Shown here: one piece after another, positions 28,246 through 39,209 of the stretch
Layout: each line of letters opens with the position of its first letter
How positions within the stretch are numbered: position 1 is the first letter of the stretch
Source of the DNA: [Eubacterium] cellulosolvens LD2006
GTDB taxonomy: Bacteria > Bacillota > Clostridia > Lachnospirales > Lachnospiraceae
Assembly: GCF_000621585.1 (NCBI RefSeq)
Contig: NZ_JHXY01000007.1
Span: 124,001 to 188,000, forward strand
Length of the DNA stretch: 64,000 nucleotides
Reading direction: 5' to 3'
Notes under the pieces: generated by a model
Told to the model about the DNA's origin: nothing
Seen by the model: only the letters and a program-made list of their open reading frames with translations
Database searches by the model: none
Program-made: the position numbers and the translations under genes

Positions 28246-28710
28246 TTATTGAAACGGAAGCTCCTCATCGAGTCCGTCCGGAATATTCATGAAGCCGTCC
28301 GTGCTTCCGGAAGCCGGCTCTGCCGGAGCCATTCCAGCTGCAGGAGCAGACTGTGCAAATGCAGCTGCATTCTGCTGGCTTGCGGCTTTGCTCTCGACAA
28401 ATTCCTGATTCTCCACAACGACATCCGTTGTGTAGACCTTTGTGCCGTCCTGCTTTGTGTAGCTGCCGGTCTGGATTCTTCCGTCGATGGCGATCTTCGT
28501 TCCCTGATGGAGGTACTTCTCGGCAAACTCTGCGGACTTTCCGAACGCAACACAGCCGATGAAATCAGCGCTCTGCTCTCCGTCCTGTCTGCGGAATCTG
28601 CGGTCAACAGCTAATGTATATCTGGCAATCGCCTGTGGATTATCCCCGCTCTGGCTGTAACGGATGTCCGGGTCTCTTGTCAGTCTTCCTACAAGAATAA
28701 CTTTATTCAT
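28246..28710 (-). CDS. ssb: Single-stranded DNA-binding protein
   Basis: SSB coats single-stranded DNA in replication and repair. The 154-residue protein has the OB fold (MNKVILVGRLTRDPDIRYSQ through about residue 105), an Ala/Pro/Gln-rich flexible linker and the acidic partner-binding tip DEELPFQ. The start at 28710 is preceded by GAGGAT; the longer frame is not supported. It is not flanked by rpsF and rpsR as is usual, so it may be one of two SSBs in the genome. Confidence 0.95.
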   Translation of the reverse strand: MNKVILVGRLTRDPDIRYSQSGDNPQAIARYTLAVDRRFRRQDGEQSADFIGCVAFGKSAEFAEKYLHQGTKIAIDGRIQTGSYTKQDGTKVYTTDVVVENQEFVESKAASQQNAAAFAQSAPAAGMAPAEPASGSTDGFMNIPDGLDEELPFQ

Positions 28711-28768
28711 GATTGATCCTCTTTTCTTTATTAACCACTCAGTCTGTATCAACACTTATACTCTGAGA

Positions 28769-28797
28769 ATTTTATCATAGTGCCTGATCAAATTCAA
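28769..28797 (-). promoter_or_regulatory. Promoter of ssb
   Basis: TTGAAT and TAAAAT are spaced 17 nt on the minus strand, about 60 nt upstream of the start. Confidence 0.65.
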
Positions 28798-28814
28798 GCC
28801 GTGCGCAGCTATGC

Positions 28815-28994
28815 TCATGCGCGCCTGATCTCACGGATACTCTTCTCGACAAGTTTTCTCGGCACCATGATCAGATGGCCGCAGCCGCAGCACTTCAGTT
28901 TGAAATCCGCGCCTGTGCGCAGGATTTCCCACTCCTGACTTCCACAGGGGTGTTTTTTTTTCATGGTAATGATATCTCCCACGTATAAATCCAT
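28815..28994 (-). CDS. DUF951 family small protein
   Basis: This 59-residue protein begins MDLYVGDIITMKKKHPCGSQ, continues EWEILRTGADFKLKCCGCGH and ends LIMVPRKLVEKSIREIRRA. It matches the DUF951 pattern: a KKxHPCG motif and a CxxC-type knuckle, here CCGCGH, probably metal-binding. The start has AGGAGGGG upstream. It lies 12 bases after the sortase stop, so it is the last gene of the coaX-sortase unit. No function is known for the family. Confidence 0.85.
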   Translation of the reverse strand: MDLYVGDIITMKKKHPCGSQEWEILRTGADFKLKCCGCGHLIMVPRKLVEKSIREIRRA

Positions 28995-29006
28995 ATTCCC
29001 CTCCTG

Positions 29007-30002
29007 TCAGCCGTTTTCCGCGCCGGCGTCCGGCGTCTGTGCATCTCCCGCCGTCTGTTCTCCGCCGGATTCCCCCGCGGACTCCGCCGGTCTGTCCGGA
29101 ATACCGGGATCCGCGATGCCTTGCACGACAAAACGGTGTCCCGGATCATTCGTACAGGTGGACAGCGTGACGATCTTGCTGTCGAGCTGAAAGTCCGGCT
29201 GCTTCAGCGGTACTTCCGATCCCTGATACATTTTGTCGCACCACTCGGAAAAGACTTCATCCGTTCCGTTAAAAATCGTGTAGGTATCATCCTCGACGGC
29301 CGCCGTTTTCATACCGAACATCTGATAGCGGTAATTTCCGCCCGGCGTCAGAATCCAGAAATACGGGTCGACCATATACCTTTTTTCGGTCGACAGATGC
29401 GAGAGCTTACCGAACATGGAGCCATTCAGCATATTGTGTCCGTAGACAATGGTGTTCGGGTCTTTGAAATCACCCTTGTTCTTGCACTCGACAAAGATCG
29501 TTCCCGCAAAGTTGTACTGTTTCTCAAACGTTCTGTGAAGATAAAAATCATTGTCCTTCGTCTGCACGACCGGATAGCTCAGCTCCAGCGCTCCGATATA
29601 AAGCCAGCCGACGATATCCGGGTTGATCTTCTGAAGGGACTCCCAGTCAACATGAATCGGCGGAGTCAGCGGAACGCCCTCGGCAGAGAGTGCGTTCACG
29701 GCTTCCAGCGAAGTAGCCTCCGTCTCCTCGGTATACTGACGGATCTTGTTGTACTCGTCCGTCCCCTTCTTGTAGTCAATCAGTGTGCTGATCAGACGAA
29801 AACCCGCATAGGCCATGATGATCAGACAGATCACGATCGCGACCGTGAGCAGATTGGCAGTTCTCTTTCTCTTCTGTTTCCGGAGTTCTCGCTGGCGGTC
29901 TGCCTCGCTCATTTTTGTTTTCTCCGCTCCTCCCGCCTGCTTCGGGCTCTCTGCCTTTCCGGTTTTTTCCTTCCGTTGTTCTTCCAGCTTTTTATCCGGC
30001 AT
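29007..30002 (-). CDS. srtB: Class B sortase
   Basis: Sortases cleave sorting signals and link proteins to the cell wall. The 331-residue protein has a lysine-rich cytoplasmic start, one membrane helix (about 49-70), and an extracellular catalytic domain with NPDIVGWLYI, the catalytic His in YGHNM, Cys in LSTCTND and Arg in GHRFVVQG. This arrangement and the spacing match class B. A 35-residue Gly/Ala/Glu-rich tail follows the domain. No LPxTG-like substrate is seen nearby. It starts four bases after coaX. Confidence 0.92.
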   Translation of the reverse strand: MPDKKLEEQRKEKTGKAESPKQAGGAEKTKMSEADRQRELRKQKRKRTANLLTVAIVICLIIMAYAGFRLISTLIDYKKGTDEYNKIRQYTEETEATSLEAVNALSAEGVPLTPPIHVDWESLQKINPDIVGWLYIGALELSYPVVQTKDNDFYLHRTFEKQYNFAGTIFVECKNKGDFKDPNTIVYGHNMLNGSMFGKLSHLSTEKRYMVDPYFWILTPGGNYRYQMFGMKTAAVEDDTYTIFNGTDEVFSEWCDKMYQGSEVPLKQPDFQLDSKIVTLSTCTNDPGHRFVVQGIADPGIPDRPAESAGESGGEQTAGDAQTPDAGAENG

Positions 30003-30005
30003 AAC

Positions 30006-30791
30006 TTACCTGCTCCCCTTGTGATGTAAGTTCTTTAAATAGATAATTCTCAGCCCCTTCAGCAGAAGGTTCCTGTCAAGAATAACCTCCCTGCCGCAAT
30101 ACGGCGTGATCATCTCCGCGGTCTTTCCCGTCAGGACAACCGTTAGTTTCTGTTCAAACTCCTTCTGCATCCGGTCGATAACCCCGTCGATCATCGCCGC
30201 TGTCCCGAACGCAAAGCCGCTGCGCATACAGTCAACGGTATTGCTTCCGATCAGTCGGTCCACTTTGTCCGCAAAACTGATCTCCGGCAGCTGACTCGTC
30301 CGGTTGCTGAGCGCGTCAAGTCCAAGAAGCGCTCCCGGCATGATCATGCCTCCAATGTATTCCGTATTTTCATTGATCACAGAGACGGTCGTCGCTGTTC
30401 CCATGTCAAAAACGAGCAGCGGCTTCGGATACTCTGCGATCGCCGCGACCGCATCCGCCACCTGATCACTTCCGAGCTGTGCCGGATTGTCGATCCGTAT
30501 CTTCAATCCGTTCTTCACTCCCGGCCCGACAATCATACAGGTTCTTCCCGTGACGGAGTAAACCGCGTCGCGGAGCACCGCCTTCATCGAAGGAACTACC
30601 GACGAGATGATTCCTCCGGAGATCTGCTCCGGCGGAGTATGATGCATGATCAGAAGTTCCCGGATCATAACCGAGTATTCGTCGCTTGTTTTGTTTCTGT
30701 CCGTAGAGAACCTGCATGAAAAAAACAGCCTCTCCTCGTCCAGCACCCCAAGAACCGTATGCGTATTTCCTACATCCAACGCCAGAAACAT
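30006..30791 (-). CDS. coaX: Type III pantothenate kinase
   Basis: CoaX phosphorylates pantothenate in the first step of coenzyme A synthesis. The 261-residue protein has the ASKHA-fold motifs LALDVGNTHTVLGVL (residues 3-17), VGPGVKNGLKIRIDNPAQLG with the following DQVADAVAAI, and LVFDMGTATTVSV. The start has AAAGG upstream. It heads a unit with the sortase and DUF951 genes; the 230-bp gap before it shows no convincing promoter or terminator. Confidence 0.94.
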   Translation of the reverse strand: MFLALDVGNTHTVLGVLDEERLFFSCRFSTDRNKTSDEYSVMIRELLIMHHTPPEQISGGIISSVVPSMKAVLRDAVYSVTGRTCMIVGPGVKNGLKIRIDNPAQLGSDQVADAVAAIAEYPKPLLVFDMGTATTVSVINENTEYIGGMIMPGALLGLDALSNRTSQLPEISFADKVDRLIGSNTVDCMRSGFAFGTAAMIDGVIDRMQKEFEQKLTVVLTGKTAEMITPYCGREVILDRNLLLKGLRIIYLKNLHHKGSR

Positions 30792-31021
30792 AACCGAAAA
30801 ACCTTTCTAAATCTAAACTCCCGGACGCCAGCCGCGTCGCACTTTCCCTTTGCTTCAAATCCGCAGGCAAATCCGGTACACTGTTCGAAAAAAAAACCAG
30901 CTGACTTCGAAGAACGCTCGCCCGAATAGCACGTATCAAAACGTCTCGACGCCGGTTCACATTTTTCAAAAAGCAGACCAGACCATTCCCCTATGAAGTA
31001 TGTAGCAAAACCGCCGGAATA

Positions 31022-32583
<1,562 letters not shown>

Positions 32584-32621
32584 ACGAGGCAATATTATAA
32601 CTTTTCATTTTTTTTGCAGAT

Positions 32622-35393
32622 TTACGCCCGTTTCCTCTGCGACGAATAGACCGCTCTGCTCTCATGACAGGCAAAATAAAGGATCTGATACTCCGATGAG
32701 GCGCCTCGCAAAAATGCCAGCGCTTTTTCCAGTTTCGCGTCGTCCAGATTCACAAACGGATCGTCCAGAACAATGAACGGTTTCTCGTCCGTATACATCG
32801 CCTCAATCATGGACATCCTCCTGCACAGCCCGATCAGATCCTGCCATCCCTCGCTCAGGAGCTCCGTCTCCCTCTGAAGGCCGGCTCTTCGCACCGTCAC
32901 GTTCAGATCGGCATCCATCCGGAAATCGCCGGACACGGATCCCGTCAGCATTTCCTCATACTTTTCAAGGGACTCCTGCATCGGCGCCATGTATTTCCCG
33001 GAAAATTTGACTTTTGCCCTTCGGAGATATCCGCTCGTCCGCCGAAGGACTTCATACCTGTGAAGAGCTTCCTGCTGTTCCTCCTGCAGCCGCTCAAGCC
33101 CGGCCTGTGCCTCCGCAAGGCGCGACAGCTTTTCCTCCGAAGCCGCAAGCGTATTCTTAAGCTCCTTGAGCTGTTCCGTCAGTTCTTCCGACCGGCTCTG
33201 CGCAAAGCGATACGCCGCCGTCAGTTCCTCCAGAGATTTGGTCGGGAACTTTGATGAGGCGTCGATTTTTCCACGGAGGTTTCCAAGCTTCAGGGACTGC
33301 TCACAGGCATCCCTCTCCGCCTTTCTCCGTCCATACTCCGCCTCAGCCCGCTCGAGCGCGCTCCTCTTCTCACTGATCTCCGCAATCTGCATCCGCAGAT
33401 CCGCCCTCGGCACGAACGAAAAACTTCTCAATTCTTCCAGCAGGGCGGCCGCATCCCCGTCGCCTGCATTTTCCGCACTCTTTGCCCTGAGCAGCATGTT
33501 GCTGTACGTCCGGAATTTCTCAGTGTCATACCGGAGTTTCTGCATACCGGCCTCTGCCACCATCTGTCCTTCGGCCGCCTCCGGATAGTATCTCCCCAGA
33601 AAATCCCGCATCTCCCGCTCGAGTTCTTCTTTCTGCTCTACATAATGCGTATTCCTGAGCGACTGAACTCTCTTTCCCAGTCGCCGATACTCGGATGCGT
33701 CGCCCCGGATGCGGTGTAAAAGACCAGCGACCTCACCCTCTTCGACTTCGAGATTCAGGCTTCCTATAAAATCGGAGATCTTCTGTTCAATCTCCGCAGC
33801 GTAGGCGTCATCCGCCCGCATCCCCTTCAGAATCGCCTTGTACTGTTCCCTCGCGGTGGTATTCGCATTCTCCTCCGGCTTTTTCTCTTCCTTCTTTTCC
33901 GCCTTCTTCTCACGTCCTTCGGCCACCATCGCCGAAAGTCCCCAGGCAAGCAGAAGAAAGCCGCTGACAACAAGTCCAATGCCGGGCAGTCCGTCATGGT
34001 CGATCAACAGATAAATCAGCGCCGCGGTCAGAAGCACGCCGCCCGCCTTGATCCGTTTCATACCGACCCTCGGTTTCTTCTCCTCCTCTTCCGCAGGCTC
34101 CTCTGCCGGCGGTTCATCGGGAATTCCGGCCTCCTCGCTCATTTTGATCATGGTCTTCAGCGCCCGCAGATTCTTCTTGCGGTCCGACATGCCTCTCCGG
34201 ATGGTACATCTCTCCTCCCATTCGCGAATCAGCTGATCCATCTGACGTTCCTCCGGCGCGTTCCAGAGAAACAGTTCCCGCTCCATCTCATACGCCTTCC
34301 GCTCGGATGCGGAGAGTTCCATCTCGCCGATCCTCTCGCTGAGATCCCGGATCTGCTCCGCCTTGTTCCGGTACTCCTCAAGCGTCTCGTCAGAGGGCGT
34401 CACACTGTGAAAAATTCCGCGGAGCCTTTCGTATTCTTTTTCCTCTTCCGGACGGAGCGTGTAGCCGGCCGACGCCATCGCATTTCGGTCAAGCGTCGAT
34501 GCTCTCGACGCCCAGTTTTCCGCGACATCTGCGGGCGGAATCTCTCCTGGAAAAAACGCGCGCAGCCGTTCCACTTCCTCACCGGCCCGCTGCATTTCCA
34601 TCTTCAGTGAGCGGAACTTTTCGAGTTCCGTCTGCCTGTCCTTCAAGAGCCCCGCCTCGTGGATATGTCCCTGTAATTCTTCAATTTCCGCACGGCAGTC
34701 CCTGATGCGCCCCCGTGTCTGTTCAAGCTCTGCGCGAAGGTTCTCCGCACGCTCTTCTTCTGCCGTCTTCCGGGACAGTTCCGCCTCCACGGCGGCAATC
34801 TCGTCACGGAGTTTTGCGAGTTTTCCGGTCTTGCGGTCCGGCGTAAGGCTCAGCATCTCCTTTCGGATTCTGTCCTGCGCGTCCGTATAACCGCCCATAT
34901 CCGCGTTCTCGGAACTCACATCACCGATTTTCGCGCTGATCCCTGCCGTCACATACGTTCTGCAGTCATGCTGGGCCAGGAAAACCGTCCGTCGGAAGGA
35001 TTCCGCGTCCACAGAAAAGATCTCCTCGCCGGGAACATCTCCGAATCTGTCCGTCTGCAGATTTGACCCGGCCTCATAGACCAGAAGCTTATCTTCTCGT
35101 GGACTCTCCGCGCCGAAACATCTCTCGATCCGCCACAGCTTTCCCTCATATTCAAATGTCAACGTTCCGCCGTAAATTCCTCCCTGCCAGGGAGCAAAAC
35201 GCGTCCTCGGTCTCTCCGCGGGGTTCTTTTTCTTGTCATTGTCAAAGCCGTAGAACATCGCAAGCAAAAAATGAGCGAATGTACTCTTCCCCCAGCCATT
35301 CTCCTTCAGCACCGTATTCAATCCCCGGACAAAACGGATCCGGTTTTCATGAAGACAGCCGAAGTTACTGATATAACACTCCACAAGTCTCAA
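32622..35393 (-). CDS. yhaN: YhaN-like SMC/Rad50-type ATPase with central membrane helices
   Basis: The 923-residue protein has an ABC-type split ATPase. Walker A is ENGWGKSTF (residues 31-39); near the C-terminus are a signature-like LSEGWQDLI and Walker B FIVLDDPFVNLDDAKL. Between them are long heptad-like coiled coils, interrupted at about 450-495 by two hydrophobic segments (LLTAALIYLLI and GLVVSGFLLLAWGLSAMV). This layout matches B. subtilis YhaN rather than SbcC. With the adjacent nuclease it would act in DNA-end processing; the membrane helices would tether the coil to the membrane. The start overlaps the yhaO stop (ATGA). Confidence 0.86.
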   Translation of the reverse strand: MRLVECYISNFGCLHENRIRFVRGLNTVLKENGWGKSTFAHFLLAMFYGFDNDKKKNPAERPRTRFAPWQGGIYGGTLTFEYEGKLWRIERCFGAESPREDKLLVYEAGSNLQTDRFGDVPGEEIFSVDAESFRRTVFLAQHDCRTYVTAGISAKIGDVSSENADMGGYTDAQDRIRKEMLSLTPDRKTGKLAKLRDEIAAVEAELSRKTAEEERAENLRAELEQTRGRIRDCRAEIEELQGHIHEAGLLKDRQTELEKFRSLKMEMQRAGEEVERLRAFFPGEIPPADVAENWASRASTLDRNAMASAGYTLRPEEEKEYERLRGIFHSVTPSDETLEEYRNKAEQIRDLSERIGEMELSASERKAYEMERELFLWNAPEERQMDQLIREWEERCTIRRGMSDRKKNLRALKTMIKMSEEAGIPDEPPAEEPAEEEEKKPRVGMKRIKAGGVLLTAALIYLLIDHDGLPGIGLVVSGFLLLAWGLSAMVAEGREKKAEKKEEKKPEENANTTAREQYKAILKGMRADDAYAAEIEQKISDFIGSLNLEVEEGEVAGLLHRIRGDASEYRRLGKRVQSLRNTHYVEQKEELEREMRDFLGRYYPEAAEGQMVAEAGMQKLRYDTEKFRTYSNMLLRAKSAENAGDGDAAALLEELRSFSFVPRADLRMQIAEISEKRSALERAEAEYGRRKAERDACEQSLKLGNLRGKIDASSKFPTKSLEELTAAYRFAQSRSEELTEQLKELKNTLAASEEKLSRLAEAQAGLERLQEEQQEALHRYEVLRRTSGYLRRAKVKFSGKYMAPMQESLEKYEEMLTGSVSGDFRMDADLNVTVRRAGLQRETELLSEGWQDLIGLCRRMSMIEAMYTDEKPFIVLDDPFVNLDDAKLEKALAFLRGASSEYQILYFACHESRAVYSSQRKRA

Positions 35394-36691
35394 AACTCAA
35401 ATTCCTCCCCGGACAACGCCTGCAAACCACACCGCACAATCTCCGCTTTCTCATCCTCCGAGAGAACCGGATCCTTCTGCAGAAGGCGCACAAGCTCTCC
35501 CTTCAGCGACGCATCGTGCTCAAAACTCAGATAATTGACGTCAAGCGACGTCTCATCCCGCAGCTGAAAAAGTTCAAATCGGTCCCTGAAATGTGTGAGG
35601 ATCTGGGTCATGTTCTTCTCGGCACAGACATCAATCCTGCCGGTCAGAACAACTCTCACCATGTCTTCCGCTCGAATCTTCTCAGCTGCCGCAATCACAG
35701 CTTCCATCTTTTCAATTATTTCAATCGTCGAGGCCGCTCCGCCGATCTCTACCGAAAGTTCCCACAGATTTCTCGACGCAAACGGAATAAAGGTGTCCGA
35801 ACAGTTTCCGCTCGCCTCGTCGATATCCAGAAGCACAAAACCGTGCTCCCCGCATTCATCAAAACCTCTTCCCTCGAGGGCGCCCGGATAACACCAGATT
35901 CCCCTCGGCTCAAGCGCGCCCTTTTTGTATGCGTGAATATGTCCGAGGGCAAGATAATCAATCCCCCTGTTTCGAAGCAGCTGTAAATTCAGCGTCTCCG
36001 GGTCAGCCCCGCCGTATTCCGTGAGCTGGCCATGAAGGGCAACAATTCGAAACGTGTCGACACGTATAGTCTTCTCCGCTCCCGCACTTTCCGAATCATC
36101 GTTTCCTCTCTCCTCAGCGCTTTCGTCCGGATCGCGGAAATTCACGAATGCCGGAGCTTCTGTCGAAGCCTCCTTTAAATGCTCCTGGTTTCCAAAGCAC
36201 TTCGCCGCGAATACCGGTGCTTCTGCCGAAGCCGCCTTTTTATCCGTTGCCTCTTCCTTCAAGGGAACCGGAACTTCCTTGACATTTGAAGCCTGCGGCA
36301 CTTCCGTGAAATGATTTGTTCCTTCGATCAGCACTGTTCCCAACCGGTAGGCTGTCCACTCCGATCCGAAAATCTTCAGGTTCTCCGGAACAGACGGGAG
36401 AGCATCGACAAAAGCCCCCTCCTCATGGTTGCCCGTAAGATAAAAGAATACGATCCCCGGATGTCTGCGGATCGTCTCATAGACTGTATTCACGGCCTGT
36501 GCCGAAATATTCTTTGAATCAAACAGATCTCCGCAGATAAGGATAGCCCTCACATCCTGTTCCGCCGCATAGTCCGCCATACGTGTAAATGTGTGCAGCA
36601 GCTCCGCCCGCCTGCGGCGAAGTTGCTCCCCGCTCAGATGTGTTGTCATCTTCGAATCCAGATGAAGATCCGCGCAATGTATTATTTTCAC
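35390..36691 (-). CDS. yhaO: YhaO/SbcD-like metallophosphoesterase (DNA repair nuclease), with an internal insertion
   Basis: This is the nuclease partner of the YhaN-like ATPase, comparable to Mre11/SbcD. The metal-binding motifs are DLHLDS (8-13), GDLFDS (54-59), TGNHE (86-90), HGQL (220-223) and GHIH (250-253). Between GNHE and HGQL the protein carries a low-complexity segment of about 85 residues (roughly 126-212) rich in Glu, Ala and Ser, with a partial internal repeat (ASAEAPVF and ASTEAPAF). Homologues normally bridge these motifs with a short linker. The start overlaps the Gx transporter stop by four bases. Confidence 0.88.
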   Translation of the reverse strand: MKIIHCADLHLDSKMTTHLSGEQLRRRRAELLHTFTRMADYAAEQDVRAILICGDLFDSKNISAQAVNTVYETIRRHPGIVFFYLTGNHEEGAFVDALPSVPENLKIFGSEWTAYRLGTVLIEGTNHFTEVPQASNVKEVPVPLKEEATDKKAASAEAPVFAAKCFGNQEHLKEASTEAPAFVNFRDPDESAEERGNDDSESAGAEKTIRVDTFRIVALHGQLTEYGGADPETLNLQLLRNRGIDYLALGHIHAYKKGALEPRGIWCYPGALEGRGFDECGEHGFVLLDIDEASGNCSDTFIPFASRNLWELSVEIGGAASTIEIIEKMEAVIAAAEKIRAEDMVRVVLTGRIDVCAEKNMTQILTHFRDRFELFQLRDETSLDVNYLSFEHDASLKGELVRLLQKDPVLSEDEKAEIVRCGLQALSGEEFEF

Positions 36692-37215
36692 CGGGTATCC
36701 CGTCCTTTCTCAGGCAGTCGTATGTAGACCGCATAAACCACAAAGCCATTGACTATACCGGTCAGCGTTCCCGCGATCAGAAGTATGGGAAGATACCAGA
36801 AAAACGGGATCGAAGGCATATATATACAGGCCACAAGAATCTGACCGACGTTGTGTGCCGCGCCTCCTGCTGCGGAAATTCCGACTGCGCCGAATTTTCC
36901 GGTACGTATTAACACGGACATGACAACCATGCTAAACACCGCCCCCGCCATTCCGTACTGTATACTGAACAGATTTCCAAACATAAAACCGATCACGACA
37001 ACCCTCGCCGCCGAGATCACAATCGCCTCCCGCCAGCTGTAGAGATAAATCGAAATCAGTATGACGATATTGGAGAGGCCGATTTTCATCCCCGGAACGC
37101 CAAAGTTCACCGGAATCAGTGTCTCCACATAACCCACCAGTATAGCCAGTGCCGTGAGCATTCCCATATATGCGGTTTTCCTGCCGATACTTCTCTTTGC
37201 CACTCGCTCCATCAT
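36688..37215 (-). CDS. Gx transporter family membrane protein (HepS-like, COG4769)
   Basis: The 175-residue protein has about five or six hydrophobic helices and the family pattern of glycines and charged residues: LVGYVETLIPVNFGVPGMKI, then GLSNIVILISIYLYSWREAI, and GGAAHNVGQILVA. The family was named for heptaprenyl diphosphate synthase component I but looks like an energy-coupling-type membrane transporter. It typically neighbours NusG-II proteins and ApbE in Firmicutes, as here. The substrate is unknown. It lies one base after the NusG-II gene. Confidence 0.82.
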   Translation of the reverse strand: MMERVAKRSIGRKTAYMGMLTALAILVGYVETLIPVNFGVPGMKIGLSNIVILISIYLYSWREAIVISAARVVVIGFMFGNLFSIQYGMAGAVFSMVVMSVLIRTGKFGAVGISAAGGAAHNVGQILVACIYMPSIPFFWYLPILLIAGTLTGIVNGFVVYAVYIRLPEKGRDTR

Positions 37216-37216
37216 C

Positions 37217-37852
37217 TCATCCCGCTATTGTGTCCGGGCGGCGATGATCCGCCCCGCTTCCGTTTTCACTTGTTGAACTTGTATCACCTGTATCGCCCCT
37301 GCTGCCGGACTGATTCTTTGAACGGCTGTTGACCCTGCTGTTTGTTTCGCTCTCCGACCCCGTATTATTCCCGCCGTCACCGGTCTTTGCGCGCTTCGTG
37401 CTTTCGCCGTCCGACCCTCTCTCCGAATCCGCATGGCTCCTGCTGCCGTCCGGCGAAGGCTTCGCTTCTTCCGACGAGGCATCCCACCAGTTGTCCTCCC
37501 CGTCGTCCGTCTCCTTCGCGTTGATAACGTGAAGAATCACCTGATTCGGTAGGCAGATGATACTTCCGCCTCTCTCATCAATCGGGAGAAACTGCATACA
37601 GAGGTGATCCGGACAGGTCGCTTCCTTCATCCGGACCTTTCCGTCCTTGATTTCGCACACGTTTGTGTGTCCGATCCGGATCTCCTGATCCCGGTCCAGA
37701 TCATAGACGCCATACTGCTCATTGTTGACGAGGATTTCCAACTGCGGCCTTTTCAGATCCACCACAAGAGATCTCACCAGCAGGATCAGTCCTGCCACAA
37801 GAAGAATCGAGGCGATCAGTATGATGTCATTTCTTCCCGCCGTCTTTTTCAT
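37217..37852 (-). CDS. NusG domain II-containing membrane-anchored protein
   Basis: The 211-residue protein has one N-terminal membrane helix (about 11-30) followed by a NusG domain II fold (about 35-115: VYDLDRDQEIRIGHTNVCEI, then ATCPDHLCMQF and GGSIICLPNQVILHV). Its conserved Cys-containing CPDHLC motif is typical of the extracytoplasmic NusG-II proteins found with ApbE. The last 90 residues are Ser/Gly/Asn/Asp-rich low complexity. The ATG at 37852 overlaps the apbE stop (ATGA) and is preferred to a GTG 15 bases upstream. Function unknown. Confidence 0.82.
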   Translation of the reverse strand: MKKTAGRNDIILIASILLVAGLILLVRSLVVDLKRPQLEILVNNEQYGVYDLDRDQEIRIGHTNVCEIKDGKVRMKEATCPDHLCMQFLPIDERGGSIICLPNQVILHVINAKETDDGEDNWWDASSEEAKPSPDGSRSHADSERGSDGESTKRAKTGDGGNNTGSESETNSRVNSRSKNQSGSRGDTGDTSSTSENGSGADHRRPDTIAG

Positions 37853-38907
37853 TTTGTCGGATACCACTCCAGTTCATTATTCTGACCGGTGAAAAGAATT
37901 TCAACCGGCATCTCCAGCCTGTCTGTCAGTTCCTTCATTTTTTCCCGTCCGAGAACAATTCCGATCGTTGCCAGCGCGTCACAGGCCGTGTCATCTCCTC
38001 CGATGATCGTCACCTGATTCAGATCCGTCTCTGCCGGATATCCGGTCTTCGGATCCAGAATGTGATGATAGAACTGTCCGTTCGCCCGGAAATACCGCTC
38101 GTAGATCCCAGAAGAAATCACCGCCTGATCCTCTGCCTCCACCGTCGTAAGAATCTCACCGCGATCCGAAAACGGCTTCTGAATCCCGACAACCCAGGAC
38201 TTTCCGCCCGGTTTTGTTCCGAGAGCGCTGACATTGCCGCCGAGATTGATCATGGCGGAAGTACAGCCTTCACCTTTCAGATACTTCCTCAATCGTTCGG
38301 AAATATAACCCTTGGCGATTCCTCCGAGATCAATCATGGTATCCGCTGCATCGAAGGTGACCGTCTGCCCGTCGATGTGCACCTTCCGGTAATCCACGCG
38401 TTCCAGTTCCCGTTTAATCTCCTCTTCCTTCGGCACAGCCGACACGTGATCTTCTGTCTCAAAATCCCAGAGTTCTCTGACCGGAAGAATCGTGATGTCG
38501 AAGGCGCCTTCCGACAGCTCACAGAACTCCAGCCCTCTCCGGATACAGTCCGCCAGAGGTTCCGAAACTTCCACCGCCTGCTCACTTCTGTGATTGAGAC
38601 GGTACAGTTCGCTGCCTTCCTTCTGTGCCGAGAGTGTACTTTCCATTTCCTCGCAGAGCTCAAAACAGCCGTCCAGAAGTTCTTCCGCCCGCTCATCATT
38701 GATGCGAATCCCGATCACCGTATCAAAAAACGTGCCGCTTCGCTCCGCTCCCGCCGCCTGCACGTCTGTGCCGTCTCTCCCCTGCACGTCCGGCCCGGAA
38801 GTGCTCTGCGTATTTGCCACGTTTCCTGCACATCCGGATGCCGCCAGCCCGAGGCTGAGCATGAGCGCAACTAAGGGTGCTCTCCACCCGCGTCTTGTCT
38901 TCTTCAC
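37849..38907 (-). CDS. apbE: FAD:protein FMN transferase (ApbE lipoprotein)
   Basis: ApbE takes FMN from FAD and attaches it to a Ser/Thr in flavinylation motifs of exported or membrane proteins. The 352-residue precursor starts with a GTG at 38907 seven bases after GGGGAG; it has a signal peptide with lipobox LAASGC. Motifs include FDITILPVRELWDF, IDLGGIAKGYISERL, INLGGNVSALG and LDPKTGYPA with CDALAT. Likely substrates in this window are RnfG, RnfD and the exported reductase at 39304-41232. It is the first gene of a five-gene coupled operon. Confidence 0.94.
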   Translation of the reverse strand: MKKTRRGWRAPLVALMLSLGLAASGCAGNVANTQSTSGPDVQGRDGTDVQAAGAERSGTFFDTVIGIRINDERAEELLDGCFELCEEMESTLSAQKEGSELYRLNHRSEQAVEVSEPLADCIRRGLEFCELSEGAFDITILPVRELWDFETEDHVSAVPKEEEIKRELERVDYRKVHIDGQTVTFDAADTMIDLGGIAKGYISERLRKYLKGEGCTSAMINLGGNVSALGTKPGGKSWVVGIQKPFSDRGEILTTVEAEDQAVISSGIYERYFRANGQFYHHILDPKTGYPAETDLNQVTIIGGDDTACDALATIGIVLGREKMKELTDRLEMPVEILFTGQNNELEWYPTK

Positions 38908-39011
38908 AAGATCACTCCCCTCTGTTTTCCATGTGAAGCATATTTCACAGGGTCGATGCCGTTCCATTTCCGCGGACACCGCCTGATACGTTCATTTTCC
39001 CACTTCTTCTG

Positions 39012-39040
39012 ATTATACATGATCCTGTTCCCAGTCACAA
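39012..39040 (-). promoter_or_regulatory. Promoter of apbE operon
   Basis: TTGTGA and TATAAT are spaced 17 nt on the minus strand, about 105 nt upstream of the apbE start. The 396-bp gene-free stretch 38908-39303 otherwise contains repeat copy 6 and the reductase terminator. Confidence 0.75.
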
Positions 39041-39084
39041 GATTTTGCCGCTCGGTTCACACACCATCGGAATGTCTGTAAAAA

Positions 39085-39209
39085 AGAATGTCGCTAGCGA
39101 CATTCTCGCGCCGAGCGCGGATGCAACGCATCTACATATCGCGCGAGTGCGCATGTAAGCGGAGCGTTTTATGTTATAGAAATTTCGGAGAAATTTCTAT
39201 AACATAAAA
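39085..39209 (-). repeat. Interspersed 3'-end palindromic repeat, copy 6 (longest stem)
   Basis: All modules are present: outer palindrome AGAATGTCGC/GCGACATTCT (39085-39106, followed on the minus strand by a T-run), core GCGCGAGTGCGCATGTAAGC followed by GGAGCG (39141-39166), and a perfect 20-bp stem TTTTATGTTATAGAAATTTC (39167-39186) with its complement at 39190-39209. Confidence 0.82.
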
